From assembly GCF_003369445.1 (NCBI RefSeq), contig NZ_QRCU01000012.1:1-37722 (forward strand): 37,722 nt of DNA, written 5' to 3'. This DNA comes from Arthrobacter silvisoli. Its GTDB lineage: Bacteria > Actinomycetota > Actinomycetes > Actinomycetales > Micrococcaceae. Below are positions 1 through 8,342 of the stretch, piece after piece; within the stretch, counting starts at the first letter, position 1, and each line of letters opens with the position of its first letter. The notes under the pieces were generated by a model. The model was not told the DNA's origin, did no database searches, and saw only the letters and a program-made list of their open reading frames with translations. The translations under genes were made by a program, and so were the position numbers.

Positions 1-297
1 TAGCAGCCGCCGCCGTAGAGCCCGCAGGTGACGGGGCCGGTGGGGTAGCCGATGGCGGGTTGGAAGCCTACTTCCTGCCATGCATTCCAGTAGGCGCCCG
101 TGACGGGATGGGCTCCGGTGGTTGAGCTCCAGTAGATGTTGCCTTTGGTGAAGGGCTGGTAGCAGCCGCCGCCGTAGAGCCCGCACGTGACGTTGCCGCT
201 CGGATATCCCAGGCCGTCCTGCCAGTTGCCCTCTTTCCAGGCGGCCATATACGCGTTCTTCACCGCGAACGTCCCGACATTGGGCGTGCGGTAGATG
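1..297 (-). pseudogene. Detached 3' part of the GH25 lysozyme gene (more wall-binding repeats), runs off the window
   Basis: Read on the minus strand from 297 to 1 this is one open frame: AAWKEGNWQDGLGYPSGNVTC, then LYGGGCYQPFTKGNIYW, then NAWQEVGFQPAIGYP and a second LYGGGCY at the window edge. These are the same repeats as in the intact upstream part, so this is the original continuation of the lysozyme gene, put out of frame by the 65-bp duplication. It has no start or ribosome-binding site of its own. A near-identical stretch of about 32 bases recurs at 1-33 and 160-192, showing recent repeat-unit similarity. The true 3' end lies outside the window. Confidence 0.75.
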
Positions 298-362
298 CTT
301 TCCAGGCGGCCATATACGCGTTCTTCACCGCGAACGTCCCGACATTGGGCGTGCGGTAGATG
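233..362. repeat. Exact 65-bp tandem duplication inside the lysozyme gene
   Basis: Bases 233-297 and 298-362 are the same 65-base sequence back to back, each beginning ctttccaggcggcc and ending gtgcggtagatg. Since 65 is not a multiple of three, the second copy shifts the frame of the lysozyme gene. It may be a slippage or duplication mutation, a reversible phase-variation-like change, or an assembly error in a repeat-rich gene. Confidence 0.93.
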
Positions 363-1789
363 TTCCCGCTCTGGAACGTCTGGTAACAGGTGGTGCTGCT
401 TGCACTGCCGTAGGGGCAGGTGACATCGCTCGTGGGATAGCCGATGCCGGACTGCCAACCGGCTTCGCCCCAGGCGGTCCAGAAGGTGCCGGTGACCGGA
501 TAGGCGCCGGTAGCCGGATTCCAGTAGATGTTTCCGTTGGCGTAGGCCCGGTAGCATCCACCGTTGACCAGCCCGCAGATGTCCGCGGTGGACTTTGCGG
601 CACCGAGGGGGCCGTTGGCCCCGCCGGTGGCGAGCCATTTGGCGTTGATCGCTCCGCGGGAATCGTCCCGTGTCCTGGCGAAGAGCTGCAGCTGGGACAT
701 CGCCCCGTTCCAGATGTTCGAATCACCCTGGAAGGGCCCGGTGCTGCTGTACTGCCAGAAGCTGAAGGTGTCCCAACTCGCCGGCAGCATCCCGGGCGTA
801 TTGCTCGGCGAGGAAGGGTATGCCGCAATCCAGAGGGGGTAGTTGGAGAAAGCCGCGGAATTGCCGGTGCACCGCTGCCACCAGTCGGTGGTCGAATAGA
901 TCACCGGGTAGCGGCCGGTCAGGGACCACACGGTGTTGCCGAAGTCGGAGATCCACTTGACCATCTGGGCGGCCGAGAAGTTGTAGCAGACATTTCCGAA
1001 GTAGAAGCCGTTGATCGTGCGGCCTTCGTAGGGGTTGTATTCGATGTCGAGCACCGGCGGCAGGGTGTATCCGTCAGCGCTCCACCCCCCGCCGTTGGCA
1101 ACGAAATAGCGGGCCTGGTCCGCGGCCGAAGACCAGTTCGGGATGGCGAAGTGGTAGGCACCCCGGAGCATCCCGACGTTCCTGGAGCCGTTGTACTGTT
1201 GCGCGAAGTTCTCGTTGGTGTAGTAGTTGCCCTCGCTGGCCTTCACGTAGGCGAAACGCGAGCCTTGCTTCCACTGGGACGCCCAATCCACGTTGCCCTG
1301 GTGGGCGCTGACGTCCTGGCCTGCAACGCCGTATCCGGGACGCCAGTGGTTCGGGTCGGGGGCCATGGGCAGCGCAGCGCCGACGGCCCGGGAGCCGAAG
1401 GTGCCGGTGCCGCCTGGTGCCTTCTTGTCTGCCACCACCCGGGGCGAACGCTGGCCCATCTCTGCGCCGCCCTTCGGAATCGCGGCCCGCATGGCGTCCT
1501 TCATGTCCTTGGACGCGGCACTGCCATCGCTGGCGGGCATGTCTGGCATCGGAACGGAAGGAACGTCTGCGGGCGCGGGAACGATATCCTCCTGTGCGGG
1601 AGGCACGGGACCCTTGGCGTGTTCGAGCGGAGCCGCAGAGCCAGTGGCAGGGGCGGGCTCGGGGGGAGGGGTGGTCTGGGCATGCGCCGGCCCTGCGAGG
1701 GAGAGCACCAATCCCAGCACGAGGGATAGCACCGTCCCGCCGCGTGTGATGGAACCTTTGGAATTCGCCACAGGGGTTGTTGTTTTCAT
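260..1789 (-). pseudogene. Secreted GH25 lysozyme with C-terminal wall-binding repeats, frameshifted
   Basis: A glycoside hydrolase family 25 muramidase, expected to cut the MurNAc-GlcNAc bond of peptidoglycan outside the cell. From the ATG at 1789 the protein opens with a signal peptide (basic start, hydrophobic LSLVLGLVLSLAG, cut near AHA-QTT), then a Pro/Ala-rich linker. The GH25 domain begins at DVSAHQGNVDW and carries the family's catalytic D-x-E as LDIEYNP. About 50-residue repeats follow (W..AGWQSGIGYP, then GNIYW), resembling LGFP-type wall-binding modules. The upstream in-frame start at 1879 would put 30 hydrophilic residues before the signal peptide, so 1789 is preferred. The frame ends at 260 after AAWKASTARPMSGRSR, an out-of-frame tail caused by the 65-bp duplication at 233-362. 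Without it the frame reads on as AAWKEGNWQDGLGYP. The catalytic domain is intact, so a shortened enzyme may still work. Confidence 0.85.
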
Positions 1790-1970
1790 TCCTTGTCCCA
1801 GCTCGACGCCGCCCCACCGGGAGCCTTTGTTCGTAGCGTCGACTGCGCGCACGGTGCCAGGTTCCGTGCAGCGCACCAAAAAGGCCGGCTCCTAACCGGG
1901 ACACCATAACATTTGCGTGTCTGGAGTGGCCAGTGGTACAGGAGTGTCCAACGTGACCTCACCTGGGCGG

Positions 1971-1979
1971 TTATCCACA
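1971..1979 (+). other. Single DnaA-box-like nonamer
   Basis: TTATCCACA, a perfect match to the consensus DnaA box, lies in the gap between the lysozyme gene and the Tad operon. There is only one, with no AT-rich unwinding region or further boxes nearby, so it is not an origin. It could be chance or an isolated DnaA-binding site. Confidence 0.3.
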
Positions 1980-2082
1980 GCTTCCGGCCGTATGACTTTG
2001 TTCCAGGCGGTACAGTCCCTAGCGTTGACCCCATTGACTGTTGTACCCCTTTTGCAGGGGGAGCGCCGCATTGGGGGGAAAG

Positions 2083-3306
2083 ATGGATGCTGTCCGCATC
2101 GTCGAAGACGAAGTCCGGGAACTGATCCGCCGGCGTGGACTCGATCCGCTCAAGCAGGACGTCGAAGTGCATCGCCTGGTCGAAGCCGCTGTCAACGACT
2201 ACGACGCACGCGCACTGATCGCCCCACTACCTCCGATCGGCCATCTCGAAAACGCGCGGAAACAGGTATTCGACGCCGTTGCCGGCTTCGGGCCCCTGCA
2301 GCCCTACCTGGACGATCCCACGATCGAAGAAATATGGATCAACTCTCCCAACGAAGTCTATGTAGCGCGCAATGGGGAATCGGAGCTCACGTCGACCACC
2401 CTCAGCGAGCAGCAGGTCCGCGACCTCGTGGAGCGAATGCTTAAGAGTTCCGGCCGCCGCTTGGACCTGTCCTCCCCGTTTGTCGACGCGGCGCTTCCCG
2501 ATGGTTCCCGACTGCACGTCGTCATTCCGGACATCACGCGCCGTCACTGGGCCGTGAACATCCGCAAATTCGTGGTCAAGGCAAGCCGGCTCGAACACCT
2601 GGTCGAGCTGGGAACCTTGACCCCGCAGTCCGCACGGTTCCTTGGCGCCGCGGTGGCCAGCGGCCTGAACATCCTCGTCTCCGGCGCCACCCAGGCGGGT
2701 AAGACCACCCTGCTGAATTGCCTGGCCGCCAATATCGGTTCCCGCGAGCGCGTCATCACGGTCGAGGAGATCTTCGAACTGCAGTTCCCGCTGCGCGACG
2801 TCGTGTCCCTGCAGTGCCGCCAGCCGAACCTTGAGGGACAGGGCGAGATTCCCCTGCGCCGGCTGGTGAAGGAAGCTCTGCGCATGCGCCCGGACCGGCT
2901 CGTCGTGGGTGAAGTCCGGGAAGCCGAAAGCCTGGACATGCTGATCGCGCTGAACTCGGGCTTGCCGGGCATGTGCACCGTCCACGCCAACTCGGCCCAC
3001 GATGCCGTCACGAAGATCTGCACCCTGCCCCTGCTGGCGGGCGAGAACATTTCAAGCGCCTTCGTCGTCCCGACCGTGGCGTCCTGCATCGACCTCGTGG
3101 TCCACTGCCGCCGCAACGCCAACGGACACCGCCAGGTCACCGAGATCCTTTCCCTCGGCCGCCGGGTGGAAAACGGCATCATTGAATCGTCCGTGGTCTT
3201 CACGATGCAGGATGGCCAGCTCGCTCCGAAAGTGAACTCCATGCCGTCCGCGGAAAAGTTCGCGCGTGCAGGCTTCGACGTCGCCGCCCTGCTGGGGGCG
3301 CGATGA
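2083..3306 (+). CDS. tadA: Tad/Flp pilus assembly ATPase (TadA/CpaF family)
   Basis: A 407-residue secretion ATPase of the type II/IV family that would power assembly of a Tad (tight adherence) pilus from the cytoplasmic side of the membrane. Visible motifs are the Walker A GATQAGKT at residues 201-208, the acidic VVGEVRE near 275, and the following MLIALNSGLPGMCTVHANSA typical of CpaF proteins. The ATG at 2083 is chosen because GGGGGGAAAG precedes it; the open frame can be extended to a TTG at 2041, but that lacks a ribosome site. It is first of seven closely spaced genes and overlaps tadB by ATGA. No TadZ/CpaE gene lies upstream, where many Tad clusters have one. Confidence 0.93.
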   Translation: MDAVRIVEDEVRELIRRRGLDPLKQDVEVHRLVEAAVNDYDARALIAPLPPIGHLENARKQVFDAVAGFGPLQPYLDDPTIEEIWINSPNEVYVARNGESELTSTTLSEQQVRDLVERMLKSSGRRLDLSSPFVDAALPDGSRLHVVIPDITRRHWAVNIRKFVVKASRLEHLVELGTLTPQSARFLGAAVASGLNILVSGATQAGKTTLLNCLAANIGSRERVITVEEIFELQFPLRDVVSLQCRQPNLEGQGEIPLRRLVKEALRMRPDRLVVGEVREAESLDMLIALNSGLPGMCTVHANSAHDAVTKICTLPLLAGENISSAFVVPTVASCIDLVVHCRRNANGHRQVTEILSLGRRVENGIIESSVVFTMQDGQLAPKVNSMPSAEKFARAGFDVAALLGAR

Positions 3307-4160
3307 TGGGGCCCCTGCTCGGGATCCTCTGCGGACTCGGAATCTTCCTCATCTGGTGGTCAGCCTGGGAGCAGCCTCCCGCCGTCGCCCGGAAAAGGAG
3401 ACCGAAAAGGCTGGAAACCCTTCTCCTTGCCGCGGGCATCGAGAAGGTCAGCTCCGGCGGCCTCATTGCTTCCTGCCTTGGGCTAGGCCTGTTCGTGGTC
3501 CTGGTCTTCTTCATCGTCACAGGCTCCTTGCCGATCGCTGCCTGCTTCGGCCTGTTCGGGTTTTGGCTCCCGCTCGCCGTCGTACGCTGGCAGGCCCGAC
3601 GGCGGACGGCGATGCTCCGCGGCCTGTGGCCCGACGTCGTCGATCACCTCCGTTCGGCCATCCGCGCAGGACTGCCGCTGCCGGAAGCGCTGATCCAGCT
3701 CGGACACAAGGGCCCGGAGGAACTGCGGGGTCTGTTCCGGGACTTCGGCGCCGACTACCGCGCAGGCGGCCAGTTCGACGACGCGCTGAACAGGCTGAAG
3801 GACCGCCTGGCCGACCCCGTCGCAGACAGGATCGTCGAGGCCTTGCGCATGACCCGCGATGTCGGCGGTTCCGACCTCGGCCGCCTCCTGGGAACCCTTG
3901 GCGAGTTCCTCCGCGAAAGCGCCCGGACGAGGAGCGAGCTTGCTGCCCGGCAGTCCTGGACCATCAACGCCGCCAGGCTCGCCGTCGCGGCCCCCTGGAT
4001 AGTTCTCATGCTGCTGGCGAGCCGGCCGGAGGCCATCGCCGCCTACAACACGCCCGTGGGTATCGCCGTGTTGGCTGGCGGCCTGCTGATTTCGGCCTTC
4101 TGCTATTCGGTCATGCTGAGGATCGGTGCCCTGCCCGAGGACGAAAGGGTGCTCCGATGA
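3303..4160 (+). CDS. tadB: Tad pilus inner-membrane platform protein, TadB-like (type II secretion F family)
   Basis: A 285-residue membrane protein. Hydrophobic segments lie at the N-terminus (LGILCGLGIFLIWW), around residues 55-95 (two helices), and near the C-terminus (PWIVLMLLA and VGIAVLAGGLLISAFCYSVML). The cytoplasmic part holds the T2SSF signature region (LRSAIRAGLPLPEALIQLG). By family, TadB and TadC form the platform on which the TadA ATPase acts. The start ATG at 3303 overlaps the tadA stop, and its own stop overlaps the tadC start, both as ATGA, implying translational coupling. Confidence 0.88.
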   Translation: MMGPLLGILCGLGIFLIWWSAWEQPPAVARKRRPKRLETLLLAAGIEKVSSGGLIASCLGLGLFVVLVFFIVTGSLPIAACFGLFGFWLPLAVVRWQARRRTAMLRGLWPDVVDHLRSAIRAGLPLPEALIQLGHKGPEELRGLFRDFGADYRAGGQFDDALNRLKDRLADPVADRIVEALRMTRDVGGSDLGRLLGTLGEFLRESARTRSELAARQSWTINAARLAVAAPWIVLMLLASRPEAIAAYNTPVGIAVLAGGLLISAFCYSVMLRIGALPEDERVLR

Positions 4161-5098
4161 ACAGCTCCGCCGCGATGGCCCTGTTCTGCGGACTGCTCCT
4201 CGGGGCCGGGCTGTGGCTGATCCTCGTCCGCATGCCGTTGATGCGGGCCACCCCGTTCGCCGAGCGGATCGAGCCCCAGCTGAAGTCCCACAACCTTGAA
4301 TCCACCCTCCTGCAGGCCTCCGGGCACAACATCACGCCCTTCGGTCCCCTGGAGAGGATCCTGCGCCCGCTGGTCGATGACGGCCTGCACTACCTCGCGA
4401 AGTTCAACTTCGGGACAACAGCCCTGACCAAGCGGCTGGCGCAGGCCGGCTCGGCGAAAACCGCCGTGGACTTCCGCGCCGAGCAACTGCTCTGGGCAGC
4501 CATCGGGTTCGTCCTTGCCATTCTGCTCTCGGCCTTCAGCGCCACGGCCGGCCGCTTCAACCTTGCCCTCTCGCTCATTTCAGTGCTCGGCGCGACGCTG
4601 GGCGGGTTCCTGTTCCGTGACTACGCGCTCGGCGTCCAGATCAAGCGCCGGGAACGGCGAATGCTCGCCGAATTCCCCAGCCTTGCCGAGCTCATGGCCC
4701 TGGCCGTGGGGGCAGGCGAGAGCGCGATCGGTGCGTTGGGCCGGGTCTGCCGGACCGCCAACGGGGAACTGGCGAAGGAATTCGCCCTCGTCTTGGCCGA
4801 CACCCGGGCGGGCAAACCCCTGATCGAGGCGCTGCAGGACTTTTCGGCGCGCACGGAGCTGGGTGCGCTGGTGCGCTTCGTGGATGGCATGGTTGTCGCG
4901 GTCGAACGCGGCACCCCGCTGGCCGGCGTCCTCCGCGCCCAGGCCTCGGATGTCCGCGACACCGCCAAGCGCGAGCTGATGGAGTCGGCCGGCCGCAAAG
5001 AAATCGGCATGATGGTGCCCTTGGTCTTTGGGGTCCTTCCACTGACGGTGGTCTTTGCCGTCTACCCGGGCATCGCAGCCCTGAACCTGGGCTTTTGA
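4157..5098 (+). CDS. tadC: Tad pilus inner-membrane platform protein, TadC-like (type II secretion F family)
   Basis: A 313-residue protein with an N-terminal helix (ALFCGLLLGAGLWLILV), paired central helices around residues 115-160, and a C-terminal helix (MMVPLVFGVLPLTVVFAVYPG). The T2SSF domain lies between them (FPSLAELMALAVGAGESAIGALGRV through ELMESAGRKEIGMM). It is the second platform subunit of the Tad machine. The start is the ATG in the ATGA overlap with tadB; the open frame extends far upstream only because that frame is stop-free inside tadB. Confidence 0.88.
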   Translation: MNSSAAMALFCGLLLGAGLWLILVRMPLMRATPFAERIEPQLKSHNLESTLLQASGHNITPFGPLERILRPLVDDGLHYLAKFNFGTTALTKRLAQAGSAKTAVDFRAEQLLWAAIGFVLAILLSAFSATAGRFNLALSLISVLGATLGGFLFRDYALGVQIKRRERRMLAEFPSLAELMALAVGAGESAIGALGRVCRTANGELAKEFALVLADTRAGKPLIEALQDFSARTELGALVRFVDGMVVAVERGTPLAGVLRAQASDVRDTAKRELMESAGRKEIGMMVPLVFGVLPLTVVFAVYPGIAALNLGF

Positions 5099-5191
5099 TG
5101 GATGGGCTACCGATGCACGCCGCGACCACGCCACACGGTTCTTCGAACGACAAACCTGCACAACGATCCGCATCAGGAAATGGGGAATAAC

Positions 5192-5440
5192 ATGACAACG
5201 CAACAGCTCCGGAACCTCCCGGCGGCCACCCTCGGTCACCTGTCCCTGTCGGTGGAGGGACTCGCGTCCCGCTGCACCCGGCGGCTGGCCTCCGATGGCG
5301 GCACCTCCGAACGCGGCGACGTTCCTGGTTGGGTGATGATCACCCTGATGTCCGCCGCCCTGGTTGCGGGCCTGCTGGCGTTGGCGACCCCGGCTCTCGC
5401 CGAACTGTTCAACAACGCCATGGACAAGGTCAACAAGTAG
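5192..5440 (+). CDS. Small pilin-like membrane protein of the Tad cluster
   Basis: An 82-residue protein placed where Tad clusters carry the Flp pilin. About 45 polar residues, ending SERGDVPGW, precede one hydrophobic helix (VMITLMSAALVAGLLALATPAL) and a short tail ELFNNAMDKVNK. The architecture fits a class III prepilin: leader, glycine, hydrophobic stalk. However, the expected G-x-x-x-x-E-Y motif is absent, with no Glu shortly after the candidate cleavage glycine. It may be a divergent pilin or a small accessory protein such as the DUF4244 type. The start ATG follows GGGGAATAAC; 93 bases separate it from tadC, the largest gap in the operon. Confidence 0.7.
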   Translation: MTTQQLRNLPAATLGHLSLSVEGLASRCTRRLASDGGTSERGDVPGWVMITLMSAALVAGLLALATPALAELFNNAMDKVNK

Positions 5441-5444
5441 CTCC

Positions 5445-5861
5445 ATGCTGCCGGACACCAGGACGGGTGCACAGCACCCACGCACCTGCCCGGACGAGCG
5501 CGGGACCGCGGTCGTCGATTTCGTGCTGGTGGGAACCCTGCTGACCTTCCTGTTCCTCGCCATCATCCAGCTGACGCTCGTGCTGCACGTGCGCAACACC
5601 CTCATCGATGCCGCGTCCTCCGGCGCCCGCTACGGCACCCTCGCGGACAGGACGCCCGATGATGCCCGGCAGCGAACAGCCGAGCTGATCGGCACCGCCC
5701 TGAACTCCGGCTACGCGCAGGACATCTCGACGTCGGAAGCAGACGTCCGGGGGATCCGCACCCTTGAGGTCACCGTCAAGGCGCCGCTTCCGGTGGTGGG
5801 CCTCTTCGGACTGCCGGTTTCTGTGCTGGAGGTGAAGGGCCATGCGGCGCTTCCCGGCTGA
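5445..5861 (+). CDS. TadE-like pseudopilin
   Basis: A 138-residue protein with the TadE-like signature DERGTAVVDFVLVGTLLTFLFLAIIQLTLVLHVRN: a short polar N-terminus, a transmembrane helix at about residues 22-48, then an extracytoplasmic domain starting LIDAASSGARYG. TadE/TadF proteins are minor pilins processed by the prepilin peptidase and needed for pilus assembly. It begins 4 bases after the previous stop and overlaps the next gene by 20 bases. The frame continues upstream without a ribosome site, so the ATG at 5445 is preferred. Confidence 0.82.
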   Translation: MLPDTRTGAQHPRTCPDERGTAVVDFVLVGTLLTFLFLAIIQLTLVLHVRNTLIDAASSGARYGTLADRTPDDARQRTAELIGTALNSGYAQDISTSEADVRGIRTLEVTVKAPLPVVGLFGLPVSVLEVKGHAALPG

Positions 5862-6369
5862 TCTGCTGCGGCGGTTCGGCATCCGGCTGCGGGTGTCCCT
5901 CTGCCGTCCGCGTCCGGGGGACAGCCCGGTAGGGAACGCCGGGACAGAAGGCGCCGGAAACGAAGAGGGGAGCGCCGTCGTAGAGTTCACGTTCCTGGCC
6001 CTGCTCCTGATGGTGCCGCTCGTGTATTTCATTGTCACGGTCGGCCAGTTGCAGAGCGGGGCTTTCGCGGTTGTCGGTGCCGCCGACCAGGCCGCCAAGG
6101 TGTTTGTGGCCCAGGGAGACGCTGGCACGGCCCGTGCGGCGGCGGAACAATCGGCCGTGCTGACCCTGGCGGATTACGGGCATCCGGCAGAGCGCGCGAC
6201 GCTCGACATTTCCTGTGACCGTGCCGACTGCATGTCGGCGGGCGCGACCGTCACTGTCACCGTGAACCTCACGGTCCCACTGCCCATGGTGCCGTTCGGC
6301 GATTCGCTTCGGCTCGACGCGGGCAGGCTGAATGCCACGGCCTCCCAGATCGTCGGGAGGTTCCGGTGA
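5842..6369 (+). CDS. TadE-like pseudopilin, second copy
   Basis: A 175-residue protein with a longer, Arg-rich N-terminus of about 40 residues, then the TadE-type motif EEGSAVVEFTFLALLLMVPLVYFIVTVGQLQ. Its Glu after VV is the pilin-like acidic position. An outer domain follows with a Cys pair (SCDRADC) that could form a disulfide. GGAGG lies about 10 bases before the ATG. It overlaps the gene before by 20 bases and the gene after by GTGA. Confidence 0.82.
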   Translation: MRRFPADLLRRFGIRLRVSLCRPRPGDSPVGNAGTEGAGNEEGSAVVEFTFLALLLMVPLVYFIVTVGQLQSGAFAVVGAADQAAKVFVAQGDAGTARAAAEQSAVLTLADYGHPAERATLDISCDRADCMSAGATVTVTVNLTVPLPMVPFGDSLRLDAGRLNATASQIVGRFR

Positions 6370-6827
6370 GGTACAGGGCACTGTCCGCCCGGGGCGACTC
6401 CGAACAGGGCCAGACCATGGTGCTGATCATCGGCTTCACGCTGATTGCCCTGCTCCTGGCGAGTGTCGTCACCGGCGCCTCGGCCGTGTACCTCGAGCAC
6501 AAGAAGCTCCTCTCGATGGCCGACGGCGCGTCGGTGGCCGCGGCGGACAGCTATACCCTGGGCGGCACGACGGAAGGATCCAGCCGGCCCGCAGCGGTGC
6601 TCACCAGCGAACGCGTCCGCAACGTCACGGCGTCCTACCTCAGCCGCAACAACGCTTACGCACGCTTCGACGGGCTTGTCGTCGGCAGCGCCACGGGCAG
6701 CCCGGATTCCTCGTCCGCGGACGTCACCCTCACGGCGGTCGCTCATCCGCCTATAGTGAGCTTCCTGTTTCCGGAGGGCATTCCGATCGAGGCCCGGTCC
6801 ACTGCCCGTTCCCGGCTCACCCGGTAG
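6366..6827 (+). CDS. TadG-like pilus assembly protein
   Basis: A 153-residue protein beginning RGDSEQGQTMVLIIGFTLIALLLASVVTGASAVYLEHKKLLSMADGASVAAAD. The GQ-x-x-LI hydrophobic helix followed by a D-x-A-A/S region is the TadE/TadG N-terminal module (helical backbone domain) of Tad clusters. It is short: a canonical TadG carries a von Willebrand A domain, absent here. The GTG start at 6366 overlaps the preceding stop and GGGAGG stands 5 bases ahead of it. It is the last gene of the Tad operon. Confidence 0.78.
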   Translation: MRYRALSARGDSEQGQTMVLIIGFTLIALLLASVVTGASAVYLEHKKLLSMADGASVAAADSYTLGGTTEGSSRPAAVLTSERVRNVTASYLSRNNAYARFDGLVVGSATGSPDSSSADVTLTAVAHPPIVSFLFPEGIPIEARSTARSRLTR

Positions 6828-6938
6828 CCGCCAGCTGCCCCTTCGCCTTCCGCGGGCGGCCGCGTGGGGCCCCTCCCCGTGGACCTTCCGCGGTTCGTCA
6901 CGCTGGCACCGGCACCACACCGGGCCCTTCGGATGGCG

Positions 6939-6953
6939 TAGGCTTGAACAACC
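6939..6953 (+). promoter_or_regulatory. -10 box of a probably leaderless prfB transcript
   Basis: TAGGCT at 6939-6944 is followed by only 9 bases before the ATG of prfB, with no Shine-Dalgarno sequence. Spacing of a -10 to transcription start then puts the 5' end at or next to the start codon. No convincing -35 is seen. Confidence 0.55.
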
Positions 6954-8069
6954 ATGGCTGAGATTGATTTTTCCGCGGAAATCCGCGCCCTTCGCTCCAC
7001 GTACACCTCCATCGAGCAGGTATCCGACGTCGAAAAGCTCAAGGCTGAGATCGCCGAGCTGAGCGAGCAGGCCGGGGCGCCGGACCTCTGGGACGATCCC
7101 GCATCGGCGCAGCAGGTCACGTCCAGGCTGTCCCACCGTCAGTCCGAGCTGGAGCGGCTGAACAAGCTTGCCGGCCGCATCGACGACCTCGAGGTCCTGG
7201 TCGAACTGGGCCAGGCCGAAGGCGACCAGGACTCCCTGGCAGAAGCCGCCACGGAACTCGAGTCAATCCGGAAGGCACTGGCCGACCTCGAAGTCGTGAC
7301 CCTGTTGTCCGGCGAGTACGACGAACGCGAAGCCGTGGTCACCATCCGCGCGGGCGCCGGCGGTGTGGACGCCGCGGACTTCGCGGAAATGCTGCTGCGC
7401 ATGTACCTGCGCTGGGCCGAACGCCACGGTTACCCCACCTCAGTCATGGACACCTCCTACGCCGAAGAAGCCGGCCTGAAGTCGGCAACTTTCGAAGTCA
7501 AGGCCCCATACGCCTTCGGCACCCTGAGCGTTGAGGCCGGAACCCATCGCCTCGTCCGGATCAGCCCCTTCGACAACCAGGGCCGCCGCCAGACCTCCTT
7601 CGCCGCGGTCGAAGTCATCCCGCTCATCGAGCAGACCGACTCGATCGAGATCCCCGACAACGAAATCCGCGTGGACGTTTTCCGCTCCTCGGGCCCCGGC
7701 GGCCAGTCCGTCAACACCACGGACTCCGCCGTGCGCCTGACCCACATCCCCACGGGAATCGTGGTGTCCATGCAGAACGAGAAGTCGCAGCTGCAGAACC
7801 GCGCCGCCGCCATGCGGGTCCTGCAGTCCCGCCTCCTCCTGCTGAAGAAGGAACAGGAAGACGCCGAGAAGAAGGCCCTCGCCGGCGACGTCAAGGCATC
7901 CTGGGGTGACCAGATGCGCTCCTATGTGCTCAACCCGTACCAGATGGTCAAGGACCTCCGGACCGAGCACGAAGTCGGCAACACCTCGGCCGTGCTCGAC
8001 GGCGACATCGACGACTTCATCGACGCCGGCATCCGCTGGCGAACCGGAAACCGTAACGCCGCGGACTGA
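6954..8069 (+). CDS. prfB: Peptide chain release factor 2
   Basis: RF2 releases the finished peptide at UGA and UAA stop codons. The 371-residue protein has the RF2-type stop-codon recognition tripeptide SPF at residues 204-206 and the catalytic GGQ at 249-251 ([16 protein letters not shown]), with an N-terminal helical domain before them. Length and motif positions match the family. The frame is continuous: there is no in-frame UGA near codon 25, so the programmed +1 frameshift that autoregulates RF2 in many bacteria is absent. It starts a core-gene run with ftsEX, smpB and ssrA, thematically linked to translation termination and rescue. Confidence 0.97.
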   Translation: MAEIDFSAEIRALRSTYTSIEQVSDVEKLKAEIAELSEQAGAPDLWDDPASAQQVTSRLSHRQSELERLNKLAGRIDDLEVLVELGQAEGDQDSLAEAATELESIRKALADLEVVTLLSGEYDEREAVVTIRAGAGGVDAADFAEMLLRMYLRWAERHGYPTSVMDTSYAEEAGLKSATFEVKAPYAFGTLSVEAGTHRLVRISPFDNQGRRQTSFAAVEVIPLIEQTDSIEIPDNEIRVDVFRSSGPGGQSVNTTDSAVRLTHIPTGIVVSMQNEKSQLQNRAAAMRVLQSRLLLLKKEQEDAEKKALAGDVKASWGDQMRSYVLNPYQMVKDLRTEHEVGNTSAVLDGDIDDFIDAGIRWRTGNRNAAD

Positions 8070-8117
8070 CCGGAGCCTGCCCCGAAGGTGAACCTGCCGT
8101 AGCTCCGGCCCGGTGCG

Positions 8118-8192
8118 GGATCCGCGCAAATCAGGGCCAGCGCAGCATCTGCGCAGGCCCGGCCCAGGGTTTGCACAGGATCTGCGCAGGAT
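8118..8192. repeat. Short imperfect repeats upstream of ftsE
   Basis: In the 273-bp gap between prfB and ftsE an ATCTGCGCAGG-like unit occurs three times at 28-32-base spacing: ggatccgcgcaaatc (8118), catctgcgcaggccc (8146) and ggatctgcgcaggat (8178). Each contains a TGCGCA-like centre. They may be operator sites for ftsEX or chance in GC-rich DNA. A TATAGT hexamer near 8239 could be a -10 box, but I see no convincing -35. Confidence 0.35.
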
Positions 8193-8342
8193 TGACGACA
8201 CGCCCCGGGAAGCCCCATCCTGACCGGGATCCCGTGCGTATAGTCGAAGGGCCGGCGCCCCTCTTCCCCAAACGAAAAGCCCCTGCGCCGGTGGTTGGAG
8301 CTTCGCGCGATGCGGCGGGTCCGTCGGGGTTGCCGAAGAGTC

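Noticed and set aside
1..192. CRISPR-like repeats from the recurring 32-base element at 1-33 and 160-192
   Set aside because: It is the coding sequence for repeated wall-binding modules (GLYGGGCY), not a repeat-spacer array.
1074..1907. Long open frames antisense to or shifted within the lysozyme gene
   Set aside because: High GC leaves long stop-free shadow frames; these have Arg/Pro/Gly-rich composition, no domain and no ribosome site.
1971..1979. Perfect DnaA box suggesting a replication origin
   Set aside because: Only one box, no cluster, no AT-rich element, and no dnaA or dnaN nearby; not supportable as an origin.
6954..7040. Programmed frameshift in prfB
   Set aside because: The frame is continuous from the ATG with no in-frame stop near codon 25, so the RF2 frameshift does not exist here.
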